Of a DNA stretch of 64,000 nucleotides, positions 8,917 to 17,635 are shown one piece after another (position 1 is the first letter of the stretch; each line of letters begins with the position of its first letter). The position numbers and the translations under genes were made by a program. The DNA is taken from NCBI GenBank assembly GCA_031417395.1, contig JANOVM010000040.1:7164-71163 (forward strand), written 5' to 3'. Below the pieces are notes generated by a model that had not been told where the DNA came from, searched no databases, and saw nothing but the letters and a program-made list of their open reading frames with translations. The stretch comes from JADKIH01 sp031417395 (GTDB lineage Bacteria; Bacteroidota; Bacteroidia; AKYH767-A; 2013-40CM-41-45).

Positions 8917-9696
8917 TCAAAGTTCTCCGGCCTGAGCTATCAACTCAGCAATATCAAGAACCTTGACCTCCCCTTCTTTATTGAAGTTTTTGACACCGTC
9001 TGTCATCATAGTCATGCAAAATGGACAAGCAACTGCAATGAAGTCCGGTTTTAATTCAAGAGCTTCTTCTGTACGTTCTATGTTTACATCCTTATTACCT
9101 TTTTCAGGCTCTTTGAACATCTGTGCTCCACCTGCACCGCAGCAAAAACCATTTTGTCTCGATCGTTTCATTTCAACAAAAGCACTATCGAGTTTTGCTA
9201 TGGTTTCACGAGGAGCTTCATACACATCATTACCTCTTCCCAAATAACAAGGATCGTGATATGTAATGCGTTTTCCGGAAAAAGCTCCGCCGCTGATAGA
9301 AAGCTTTCCTTCATTGAGAAGCGATTGAATCATTTCTGAATGATGTATTACTTCATACGTGCCACCCAGTTCGGGATATTCATTTTTTAAGGTATTGAAG
9401 CAATGAGGACAAGCCGTTACTATTTTTTTTACGCCATAACCATTTAAAACCAAAATATTGGTTCTGGCCTGCATTTGAAATAAAAATTCATTACCCGCTC
9501 GCTTCGCAGGATCCCCCGTGCAGCTTTCTTCGGCCCCGAGAATGGCAAAGTTTACCTTACAATGATGAAGTATTTTAGCAACTGCTCTGGTAATCTTCTG
9601 AGCACGTTCATCAAAGCTCCCTGCACAACCTACCCAAAAAAGCACTTCCGGGGATTCGTTGCGGGAAGCATAATCAGCAAGTGTTTCAATTTTCAT
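8917..9696 (-). CDS. CCG-domain Fe-S protein, HdrB-like
   Basis: 259 aa with two cysteine-rich CCG domains. The second ends in HDPCYLGR...FCCGAGG...CPFCMTM, typical of heterodisulfide reductase subunit B and of the GlcF/LutA type. The first has WVGCAGSFD and a CPHC pair. Such proteins bind a non-cubane or 4Fe-4S cluster and pass electrons between a membrane partner and a soluble oxidoreductase. The gene lies 81 bases downstream of the HdrC-like membrane gene on the same strand, separated by a perfect hairpin; the two products very likely form one complex. Confidence 0.92.
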   Translation of the reverse strand: MKIETLADYASRNESPEVLFWVGCAGSFDERAQKITRAVAKILHHCKVNFAILGAEESCTGDPAKRAGNEFLFQMQARTNILVLNGYGVKKIVTACPHCFNTLKNEYPELGGTYEVIHHSEMIQSLLNEGKLSISGGAFSGKRITYHDPCYLGRGNDVYEAPRETIAKLDSAFVEMKRSRQNGFCCGAGGAQMFKEPEKGNKDVNIERTEEALELKPDFIAVACPFCMTMMTDGVKNFNKEGEVKVLDIAELIAQAGEL

Positions 9697-9749
9697 ATTC
9701 TAAGTAGGGCGATTTTAATATATTGTGTAAGTATTAATTTGCTAATTCG

Positions 9750-9773
9750 TTAATTAGCTACTTAGCTAATTAA
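9750..9773. other. intercistronic perfect hairpin
   Basis: TTAATTAGCT-ACTT-AGCTAATTAA: a 10-bp perfect stem with a 4-base loop between the HdrC-like and HdrB-like genes. There is no T-run after it, so a role in mRNA processing or stability is more likely than termination. Its exact self-symmetry would also suit a protein-binding site. Confidence 0.6.
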
Positions 9774-9777
9774 TGAA

Positions 9778-11079
9778 TTAAATAACAACGTCCCTCCAAT
9801 TTCCCCTGTCTGCCTGTGAAAACTGCCAGGGGGCTCCGTTGTTTTCGATTTTATTAAACATAGAAGCTAGTTCTGAAGGAACCTTACTCTCTTCCATTAC
9901 AAGGTAACGGCGCATGTCGAGAATAATACTCAAAGGATCAATATTAACCGGACAAGCCTGTACGCAAGCATTACAGCTCGTACATGCCCACAATTCTTCA
10001 TCGGTAATATAATTAAAAAGAGATTTATCGTCTTTAAATTCTTTTCCTGATTTATCTATTCCCCTTCCAACTTCTTCGAGTCTGTCGCGCGTATCCATCA
10101 TTATTTTTCGGGGCGACAATAATTTTCCGGTTTGGTTAGCCGGACATTCAGAAGTACATCGTCCACACTCTGTGCATGAATAAGCGTCCATAAGCTGCTT
10201 CCAGCTAAGATCGATTACATCTTTTGCTCCAAAACGTATTTGATCACCCGGAGCAGGGTCTACCTGAGCAGCAGGGTCCATCATTAGGAGAACTTCACGG
10301 GAAACATTTTTCATTTCATTAAACTTTCCCTTTTTCTCCAAATTGGAATACCAGGTATTGGGAAAAGCAAGGAGGATATGAAAATGTTTTGAATAAGGAA
10401 CGTAATTCAGGAAAGCTAATATTCCAATGATATGAAACCACCAGCATATTCTTTCAATGGTCAATAATGATTCAGAGGAAAACGAATTAAAAATTGAAGC
10501 ATATAAACTGCTTATAGGAAAAGATCCAGCAGTAACATAGTGTTCGAATGATCTTGATTGTAAAACCGAATCCGTTGCATTCATTGTCAGGAAAGCAAGC
10601 ATTAATAGTATCTCCGTTATGAGAATGATGTTGGCATCCGTTCTCGGCCAGCTTGTAAGTTCGCTCATGGTAAACCTTTTCAGCCGGATTACATTTCTTC
10701 GTATCAAAAAAATTACGCAGGAAACAAGCACCAGAAGTGCCAGTATTTCAAAACATCCAATAAGCATATTATAAATACTTCCTGCAAAAGAAAAAACCCT
10801 GTGCGTTCCTGTTATTCCATCGATGATTATTTCAACAACTTCAATATTAATAATAACAAATCCTACATAGAGAAAAATGTGAAGAATACCTGCAACGGGC
10901 TTTGTCACCATTTTCGATTGTCCTAAAGCAACACGTATCATGGTTTTCCAGCGCAAACTTCTATTGTCGCTTCGGTTAACTTCTCTCCCCAGACGAATAT
11001 TTCGTATAACTTTTCTTAAGTTCTTTGTAAATAAAAAAACGGCCGCAGAGAAAATTAAGAGGAAAATTATTTGAGCCAT
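9778..11079 (-). CDS. membrane 4Fe-4S dicluster protein, HdrC-like
   Basis: 433 aa from the ATG at 11079; a TTG nine codons upstream (11106) would run into the mlaD-like gene, and the ATG is one base after that gene's stop. It has five to six transmembrane helices (residues about 1-230) of the nitrate-reductase gamma / cytochrome b type with His residues, then two 4Fe-4S motifs, CTECGRCTSECP and CTSCNACVQACP. This is the HdrC/GlpC-like electron-transfer layout, handing electrons between quinone and the HdrB-like protein encoded next. The order MlaD - HdrC-like - HdrB-like is coupled on the minus strand. Confidence 0.92.
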   Translation of the reverse strand: MAQIIFLLIFSAAVFLFTKNLRKVIRNIRLGREVNRSDNRSLRWKTMIRVALGQSKMVTKPVAGILHIFLYVGFVIINIEVVEIIIDGITGTHRVFSFAGSIYNMLIGCFEILALLVLVSCVIFLIRRNVIRLKRFTMSELTSWPRTDANIILITEILLMLAFLTMNATDSVLQSRSFEHYVTAGSFPISSLYASIFNSFSSESLLTIERICWWFHIIGILAFLNYVPYSKHFHILLAFPNTWYSNLEKKGKFNEMKNVSREVLLMMDPAAQVDPAPGDQIRFGAKDVIDLSWKQLMDAYSCTECGRCTSECPANQTGKLLSPRKIMMDTRDRLEEVGRGIDKSGKEFKDDKSLFNYITDEELWACTSCNACVQACPVNIDPLSIILDMRRYLVMEESKVPSELASMFNKIENNGAPWQFSQADRGNWRDVVI

Positions 11080-11080
11080 T

Positions 11081-12052
11081 TCAATGCTTCTTATCCTTTT
11101 TTCCAAATGATATTAGTGAGAACTTCACATATCTGCCCGGGTTAACTCTAAAATCACTCAACAGTAAATCTAAACTGCGGGCTGATGCATTAAGATTGTC
11201 GTAAAGGCTATCATTAGTGGCCAGTTGACCGAGAGACCCCTCGCCTTTATTAACTTTTTGAAGAACACCTGCAGTTTGTTCCAATGACTTTTTCATATTT
11301 TCCATTGTCTGAGAAATGTTCGATTTGGCAAGCGTATCAGAAATAGCAGAAAAATTATTAATCATTGTTGTTATTTTCTCATTGTTGTTCTTAAGATTAT
11401 TTGTGATTGATTCAATATTTTCAAAAATCATCTTCAGCTTACCGTCTTTATCCATCATGCTATCAAGGTTGTTTGAAACATGTTCAATGGAAGCAAGTGA
11501 GTTTGATATACTTTCAAAAGAACGCTTAAGATTATTTTTTGTGCGCTCATTAAAGACCTCATGAATAACCCGGAGAACAGAATCCATTGAAGCTAAAAGA
11601 TTTTCCGTTTTTGCTTTTATCGGAGCAACCTGTGCCTGAAATTCTTCCGGAAGACTTTGCTGTAAGCCGGATAAGAGTGTATCGCCGTCCTGCAACTCTT
11701 CCTGTGAATCGCCCAAAAGAATACGAATTCCTTTTGAGCCCAGGATGTCCGTACTAAAAATCTGTGCTTTGGAATTTTTGGGAAGGCGGATATTATTATT
11801 AATCGTCATTGTAACAACGATTTTACCTCTGCCATCATTCTGCATTCTGAGTTTCCTGATGAGACCTACTTTCAATCCATTGACCTGAACAGGGTTTGAT
11901 GCTGCAAGTCCTTCCACCTGATCGTAAACAGCAAAAAGACTTTTATCGCTTGAAAAGAAATCTCTTCCTTTAAGAAAGTTCAATCCCCAAAACAACAAGG
12001 TTACTCCAGCGACAACGATAATTCCAATTTTTGTTTCTCTGGATAATTTCAT
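11081..12052 (-). CDS. MlaD/MCE-domain lipid transport protein
   Basis: 323 aa from ATG 12052 (MKLSRETKIG). A TTG ten codons upstream (12082) would overlap the amidase stop by 4 bases and is a possible alternative. It has one N-terminal transmembrane helix (GIIVVAGVTLLFWGLNFL), then an MCE domain (about residues 30-110: VEGLAASNPVQVNGLKVG), then a long helical coiled-coil region. MlaD-type proteins form rings that carry phospholipids between inner and outer membranes, usually with an ABC transporter. MlaE/MlaF are not in this operon, so they must be elsewhere. Confidence 0.92.
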   Translation of the reverse strand: MKLSRETKIGIIVVAGVTLLFWGLNFLKGRDFFSSDKSLFAVYDQVEGLAASNPVQVNGLKVGLIRKLRMQNDGRGKIVVTMTINNNIRLPKNSKAQIFSTDILGSKGIRILLGDSQEELQDGDTLLSGLQQSLPEEFQAQVAPIKAKTENLLASMDSVLRVIHEVFNERTKNNLKRSFESISNSLASIEHVSNNLDSMMDKDGKLKMIFENIESITNNLKNNNEKITTMINNFSAISDTLAKSNISQTMENMKKSLEQTAGVLQKVNKGEGSLGQLATNDSLYDNLNASARSLDLLLSDFRVNPGRYVKFSLISFGKKDKKH

Positions 12053-12078
12053 TTTTTCATAAATGTAAATATTTTCGG

Positions 12079-13530
12079 TCAATTTTTCTTCTGACGCAAT
12101 TTTTCCGTTGCTTCCTTAACAGTAATCTTTTTATTGTTTAAAAAAGCGATAATAAAAGCATCTTTATAGCCCATTTCCCTTACCTGTCCCTGAAGACGAA
12201 TAGCTTCATTCTTATCCTTCAACATACCTGCAGCATACTTATAGGTTCCATTTTCCATAAATTCTTTTACCTTATCAAAAGCCTTGTTCGCTTTATGATT
12301 TGCAGGTAATGATTTTGGTGAAGTATAAAATTGCACACTCCAGAAAATTTCATCGGAGCCGGTACTTGTTATAGGTTCTATTGGTTTGATCTCCTTTTTT
12401 TCCTCCTTCTTTTCCACCTTTATTTCACTTTTCTTAGCTGCAGCTTTTGCTATTGAATCTCTTACGGACTTTTTAACATAAATAGGTGAAGGCTCAATTT
12501 CTTTCTTCTCTTCCTGTAAAGAAGAATCCTTATCAATACTTTTTACTTCTGCTACAGGAGTTTCTTTTATCTTTTTTTCTTCCTGTTTAACAGAATCCTT
12601 TTCTAAAGGCTTAGCTTCAACTTTTGGAGATTCAACAACTTTCTTCTCTTCCGGTAAGTCAGGCTTACTTTCGGCAGTTTCATTTTTTAATGATTCAACA
12701 GAAGATTTATAAGACTTAAAAGCTCTATAAATTGAATGAGCAATTTCGTCTTGACCTTTTTCGGAAGCAAGGTATTTTTCTTCTGCAGGGTTTGATAAAA
12801 AACCCGTCTCAACTAGTACACTTGGCATGGTGGTTTTATACAAAACCCAAAAACCGGCTTGCTTTACTCCTCTGACCGTACGTCCTTTAGCTTTAATCTC
12901 ATTCTGAATGTATGTAGCCATACGAAGACTTTGATCTAAGTAGGTATTCTGATAAAGCGAAAAAATTATATTAGCCTCAGGGCTATTAGGGTCAAATCCA
13001 CCGTATTGTCGGGTATAATCCTTTTCCATTAAGATTACTTCGTTTTCCCTTTTTGCAACTTCAAGGTTAGCTTCGGTTTTATGTAAGCCCATGACCCAGC
13101 TTTCAACACCAAAGATTTCAGTAGCACAAACCTCCTTCTTTTTTTTCTTGTTAAAAGTACATGCTGAATTACAATGAATACAAATAAAGAGGTCTGCTTT
13201 AGCGTTATTGGCAATATCGGCACGCTCATATAGTTCAACAAATTCATCTGTTTTACGGGTATAAACAACCTTGACATCAGGAAAATGTTCTTCAATATAT
13301 TTACCTAATTTTAATGAAATGCTTAGTGTAACATCTTTCTCTTTTGATCTTTTTCCGAGGCATCCCGGGTCATGTCCACCGTGTCCGGCATCAATTACAA
13401 CAGTGTTAATTCCGTATGCAACAGGCTTTATAGGCTGAAAAGAACAAAAGGAAATCAGTATGAAAGCCATAAAGACCTTCATAAGGAAAACTGAACTGAT
13501 TTTTTTGCTTAGTTTTGACACCACAACCAC
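12079..13530 (-). CDS. N-acetylmuramoyl-L-alanine amidase (Amidase_3)
   Basis: 483 aa. A signal peptide with an unusually late hydrophobic core (FMAFILISFCSF) is followed by a zinc amidase domain: VVIDAGHGGHDPG (first His), ICIHCNSA and LVETGFLSN (family Glu). Residues about 270-390 are a low-complexity Lys/Glu/Pro linker. The last about 90 residues (FWSVQFYTSPKSL...VREMGYKDAFIIAFLNNKKI) look SPOR-like, which would place the enzyme at denuded peptidoglycan at the septum. The frame opens with GTG at 13530; an ATG at 13482 is the alternative start. It is divergent from lptD with only 16 bases between possible starts. Confidence 0.9.
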   Translation of the reverse strand: MVVVSKLSKKISSVFLMKVFMAFILISFCSFQPIKPVAYGINTVVIDAGHGGHDPGCLGKRSKEKDVTLSISLKLGKYIEEHFPDVKVVYTRKTDEFVELYERADIANNAKADLFICIHCNSACTFNKKKKKEVCATEIFGVESWVMGLHKTEANLEVAKRENEVILMEKDYTRQYGGFDPNSPEANIIFSLYQNTYLDQSLRMATYIQNEIKAKGRTVRGVKQAGFWVLYKTTMPSVLVETGFLSNPAEEKYLASEKGQDEIAHSIYRAFKSYKSSVESLKNETAESKPDLPEEKKVVESPKVEAKPLEKDSVKQEEKKIKETPVAEVKSIDKDSSLQEEKKEIEPSPIYVKKSVRDSIAKAAAKKSEIKVEKKEEKKEIKPIEPITSTGSDEIFWSVQFYTSPKSLPANHKANKAFDKVKEFMENGTYKYAAGMLKDKNEAIRLQGQVREMGYKDAFIIAFLNNKKITVKEATEKLRQKKN

Positions 13531-13546
13531 CGAAATTTAGACCGGA

Positions 13547-16141
13547 TTGTTTTTGCAAGTATCCAAAATATCATCCTCTTATTTGTTTGTATTACTTCTT
13601 CTTTTTCAACAATTTGATGTTGGTTCGGAAGCAAAAGGTTCAACTATTTCCGGTATTAACGAACCTGATACAAATATATTTATTGCACCCGATACGACTG
13701 CAAAGATAACAAGTGAAGTCATTAAAGTTGACACAATTGTTGCCGATACGAACATTACTAAAGACGATGCCTTAAAATTTCCTGTAAAATACCATGCAAG
13801 GGATTCCATACGGGTGAATATTATTGATGAAGTTGTCTACTTATATGGCGCAGCAACAGTCGATTATGACGACATGCATCTTCAATCAGATTACATCGTA
13901 ATCGACATGAATAAGAAAGAACTTTATGCTGAAGGAGTAAAAGACAGTACAGGTGAATTAAAAGGAACCCCAGAATTTTCTCAGGCTGAACAGAAATTCA
14001 GGTCCAAATCCATTCGTTATAATTTTGAAACTAAGAAGGGTAAGATTGCCGATGTAATAACCCAGGAAGGGGAAGGATATATTCATGGAGAAATAGTAAA
14101 GAAAGATCCTGAGAATAACTTTTTTATAAAGCATGGTCAGTATACTACCTGTAATCTCGACAATCCTCACTTTTCAATTAGCACAAATAAATTAAAGGTT
14201 ATTAATAAAAGTAAGATTGTAACGGGACCGGCTTACCTTACTATTGAAAATGTACCTACTCCACTGCTCATTCCATTTGGATTTTTCCCCAACAAACAAG
14301 GAAGAAGTTCAGGATTGATTTTTCCTGCATTTGGTGAATCGGGCGACAGAGGTTTTTATTTTCAACATCTGGGATATTATTTTGGTTTTAACGATTATAT
14401 TAACCTGGCACTTACTTCCGACATATACACGAAAGGCAGTTACACTATTGATGCTGCATCCGTTTACAAAAAAAGATATCATTATTCCGGAAATTTCAGA
14501 GTAAGTTATGCTTATTCTTTAACCAGTGAAAAAGAACTTCCTGACTATGCCACACAGAAAGATTTTCACATTAACTGGACACATTCTCAGGATGCCAAAC
14601 TAAATCCGAATAGTACATTCAATGCTAATGTCAATGCAGGAAGTTCTTCCTATTACAAAAACACCATTAGCACAGTAGGGAATTTTCTTTCGAATACATT
14701 ACAATCATCCATTAATTACTCGCGCATTTTTCCGGGAAAGCCAATCAATCTGTCTCTAAGCTTAAATCATACTCAAAACAGTATTACTCATGATATATGT
14801 ATAACAGCACCTGATTTAAGTTTTAATATTTCACGTATTACACCCTTCAAAAAGAAAAACAGTGTCGGTCGTCAGCGTTGGTATGAAAAAATTGGCACGA
14901 GCTATTCCCTTCGCGGAACGAACTATATTGATACTAAAGACAGCCTTCTTTTCCGTAATGAATCACTGAAGCAACTTCGCAACGGTTTCCAGCATTCCAT
15001 TCCGCTCTCAACATCTTTCAACGTTTTGAGCTATTTTAATTTTTCCCCATCTGTAAGTTATACGGAAAGGTGGTACTTTAAGACTACGCGATACTTGTGG
15101 AATGCAGACTCTAATAGAACAGAAAAGTATGAAGTAAGTAAATTTCAGTCGGCACGTGATTATCAGGCATCTCTTGGATTTTCAACGCGAATTTACGGAA
15201 TGTACCAATTTAGTCGTGGTCCCGTAAAAGCATTAAGGCATGTTATGTCTCCCGGGGTTTCATTTAGCTACAGACCTGATTTTGGAAAAGAAAAATTTGG
15301 CTATTACAAAAAAGTACAGTCAGATAGTCTGGGAAATTCAAAGTCGTATTCCATTTTCGAGGGCGGTGTTTATGGAGGACCATCTTCCGGACCCTATGCC
15401 AATCTTGGGTTTAGTCTCGATAATAATCTTGAAATGAAGGTCAAAACGAATTCAGATACCGGCGCTACAACAAAGAAAATAAAACTTCTGGAAAGCTTGT
15501 CATTGTCTTCAGGCTACAACATTATTGCTGATTCAATGAAACTTTCATTGATAAGAGTTTCCGGCAGGACTACATTATTCGATCGTATCTCATTAAATTT
15601 CGGGGGGACACTTGATCCTTATTCTTTCGATGAAAATAATATTGACTACGATAAGTTTTTAGTTTCTGATGGCGGCCGACTTGTCAGACTTACCAATGCA
15701 AATATATCCACAAGCTTTTCTCTTAATCAACAGAAGAATAAAGAAAACTCAAAATACACAAAAGAAGAACTTGACTATATTAACCTTCATCCCGAAGAGT
15801 ATGTGGATTTTAGCATTCCTTATAACCTTGCTGTAAGTTATAGCTACACTTATAAAAAGCAGGGAAATGAAGCATCAACAAAAACACAATCTGCCAGTTT
15901 TACCGGCGATTTAAGTCTGACACCACAATGGAAAATCGGTTTCAATTCATGGTACGACATAACCAATGGGCGATTCACAAATTTCGGCGTCAATTTGTAT
16001 CGCGACCTTCACTGCTGGGAAATGCGCATGAACTGGATACCATTCGGCTATCAGGAAAGTTGGAATTTCCAGATAAATGTAAAAGCATCGATACTGCAGG
16101 ATTTGAAGTTGTTGAAGAAGAAAGAATTCTACGATCGGTAG
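13547..16141 (+). CDS. lptD: LPS assembly outer-membrane protein LptD
   Basis: About 864 aa. Residues about 70-200 form the OstA/LptA-like beta-jellyroll (VYLYGAATVDYDDM, LQSDYIVIDMNKKELYAEG) and the rest is the large LptD barrel, with LLIPFGFFPNKQGRSSGLIFPAFGE as the family-typical plug/barrel junction. The protein inserts lipopolysaccharide in the outer leaflet. The start is uncertain: the only in-frame starts after the stop at 13538 are TTG codons (13547 or 13553), followed by a signal peptide (YLFVLLLLFQQF). It is divergent from the amidase gene, and both act in envelope building. Confidence 0.9.
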   Translation: MFLQVSKISSSYLFVLLLLFQQFDVGSEAKGSTISGINEPDTNIFIAPDTTAKITSEVIKVDTIVADTNITKDDALKFPVKYHARDSIRVNIIDEVVYLYGAATVDYDDMHLQSDYIVIDMNKKELYAEGVKDSTGELKGTPEFSQAEQKFRSKSIRYNFETKKGKIADVITQEGEGYIHGEIVKKDPENNFFIKHGQYTTCNLDNPHFSISTNKLKVINKSKIVTGPAYLTIENVPTPLLIPFGFFPNKQGRSSGLIFPAFGESGDRGFYFQHLGYYFGFNDYINLALTSDIYTKGSYTIDAASVYKKRYHYSGNFRVSYAYSLTSEKELPDYATQKDFHINWTHSQDAKLNPNSTFNANVNAGSSSYYKNTISTVGNFLSNTLQSSINYSRIFPGKPINLSLSLNHTQNSITHDICITAPDLSFNISRITPFKKKNSVGRQRWYEKIGTSYSLRGTNYIDTKDSLLFRNESLKQLRNGFQHSIPLSTSFNVLSYFNFSPSVSYTERWYFKTTRYLWNADSNRTEKYEVSKFQSARDYQASLGFSTRIYGMYQFSRGPVKALRHVMSPGVSFSYRPDFGKEKFGYYKKVQSDSLGNSKSYSIFEGGVYGGPSSGPYANLGFSLDNNLEMKVKTNSDTGATTKKIKLLESLSLSSGYNIIADSMKLSLIRVSGRTTLFDRISLNFGGTLDPYSFDENNIDYDKFLVSDGGRLVRLTNANISTSFSLNQQKNKENSKYTKEELDYINLHPEEYVDFSIPYNLAVSYSYTYKKQGNEASTKTQSASFTGDLSLTPQWKIGFNSWYDITNGRFTNFGVNLYRDLHCWEMRMNWIPFGYQESWNFQINVKASILQDLKLLKKKEFYDR

Positions 16142-16149
16142 TATAAACC

Positions 16150-16192
16150 GAGGATTGTTCACAGGACAAATGTGAACTTCAATTAAATCCTC
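16150..16192. other. hairpin downstream of lptD
   Basis: Nested inverted repeat: GAGGATT...AATCCTC outside and GTTCAC...GTGAAC inside, 9 bases after the lptD stop. There is no T-run, so it is a weak terminator or an RNA stabiliser. Confidence 0.45.
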
Positions 16193-16387
16193 TTCACGGC
16201 ACTATTTCTCTCATTTTTTACAATGAAAACTCATTATTAAATTAAAATTTAGAATTTATACAAAATATTTATAAACATTATTGTTTCTCTAGAAATTTAT
16301 ACTTAATATTTGTAGGAATTTATAATTCGAAAATCTAGTATCAAATTTTAACTCTTTTAAAGAAAATATTTTTATATAGGTAAACTT

Positions 16388-17629
16388 ATGCGTGTTCTCA
16401 TCTTTTTTATATTTTTATTACTGATAACTGAATCTAAGGCACAGGTTTGGTTAAATTGGAATGAAAATAATTCTCCTCTACCACAGTATCGAGTTACCGA
16501 TGTTACCGTAGATGCAAGTAACAATATTTGGGTAGCAACTGATTCCGGAGTATATAAATTTGACCACAATACATGGACGCATTATAACCATTCAAATTCC
16601 CTGATACCAAACGATGTATGCTATGCTATTGCCGCGGAAGGAAACACTATATGGATAGGATCTGTCTATGGTCTTGTCGAATTTGATGGTGGTTCATCTT
16701 GGACTGTTTATGGATCTAGTTCGAGTTTACCTTATCCTTATATAATCTCAATTGATGTAGACAGTGTCGGAAATAAATGGATTGGCACACTCGAACAATT
16801 CGGTGTAACTGGAGGCGGATTGACAAAATACGACAATACAAATTGGATTACATACGACAATTCAAACTCAGGGATTTCCCATAGCATTGTTTATGGTTGT
16901 ACGGTAGATGAGAACAATGTTAAATGGATTGCGACAAAAAACGGATTGGATTTATTTAATGACACTACTTGGACGATATTCAACACATTTAATTCCGGAA
17001 TAGCGGATAATGTGATCGGGTTGGTGAAGCGCGATCATCAGAATGACTCATATTGGATTCCAACAACAAATGGATTGTCAGTTTTTAACGAATCTTCTAA
17101 CACTTGGTTTACTTATGATACAACTAATAATTTACCAGATAATACTGTTATGTGTGTTGAATTGGATAAGCTAAATAGGAAATGGATTTCATGTATTAGT
17201 GGCGGATTGGCCATGTTTGACGACGCAAATTGGTATTATTTCGATTCTGTCAACGTAGGCGTGTTCGTAGAAGGTGTCACTAAAATAACCAATGATTCCT
17301 ATAACAATCTATGGATGGCTTCTGGCTATGGGTTAGTTTTTTATGGCGATACTTCCACATTTGGAATAACTGATAATATGGATCAGCTTAATTTTTCTGT
17401 TTATCCTAATCCTTTTACTAATAAAATTAATATTAAATTAAATGATAAAAGTATTTCGGGTTTTATTGAAGTGTATTCATCAAAAGGGGATTTAGTTTAT
17501 TCTGCCGTAAAAAATAGCTTCTCTTATCCTCTTCAAATTGATTTTTCAAACCTGCTACCAGGTAGTTATTTTTTTGTAATTAAATCCTCACAAAATAAAA
17601 TCTATTCTAAACGTATTGTTAAATTATAA
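16388..17629 (+). CDS. secreted propeller protein with T9SS sorting domain
   Basis: 413 aa. A signal peptide (FFIFLLLITESKAQ) precedes repeated Reg_prop-like blades (NIWVATDSGVYKFD, TIWIGSVYGLVEFD, VKWIATKNGLDLF), each ending in an aromatic/hydrophobic strand. These resemble the periplasmic ligand-binding propeller of hybrid two-component regulators, but here there is no membrane helix or kinase. The C-terminal about 75 residues (SVYPNPFTNKINIKL ... SKRIVKL) are a type A T9SS sorting domain, so the protein is exported through the Por system and probably attached to the surface. It is followed 6 bases later by the protease pseudogene. Confidence 0.88.
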   Translation: MRVLIFFIFLLLITESKAQVWLNWNENNSPLPQYRVTDVTVDASNNIWVATDSGVYKFDHNTWTHYNHSNSLIPNDVCYAIAAEGNTIWIGSVYGLVEFDGGSSWTVYGSSSSLPYPYIISIDVDSVGNKWIGTLEQFGVTGGGLTKYDNTNWITYDNSNSGISHSIVYGCTVDENNVKWIATKNGLDLFNDTTWTIFNTFNSGIADNVIGLVKRDHQNDSYWIPTTNGLSVFNESSNTWFTYDTTNNLPDNTVMCVELDKLNRKWISCISGGLAMFDDANWYYFDSVNVGVFVEGVTKITNDSYNNLWMASGYGLVFYGDTSTFGITDNMDQLNFSVYPNPFTNKINIKLNDKSISGFIEVYSSKGDLVYSAVKNSFSYPLQIDFSNLLPGSYFFVIKSSQNKIYSKRIVKL

Positions 17630-17635
17630 AAAATC

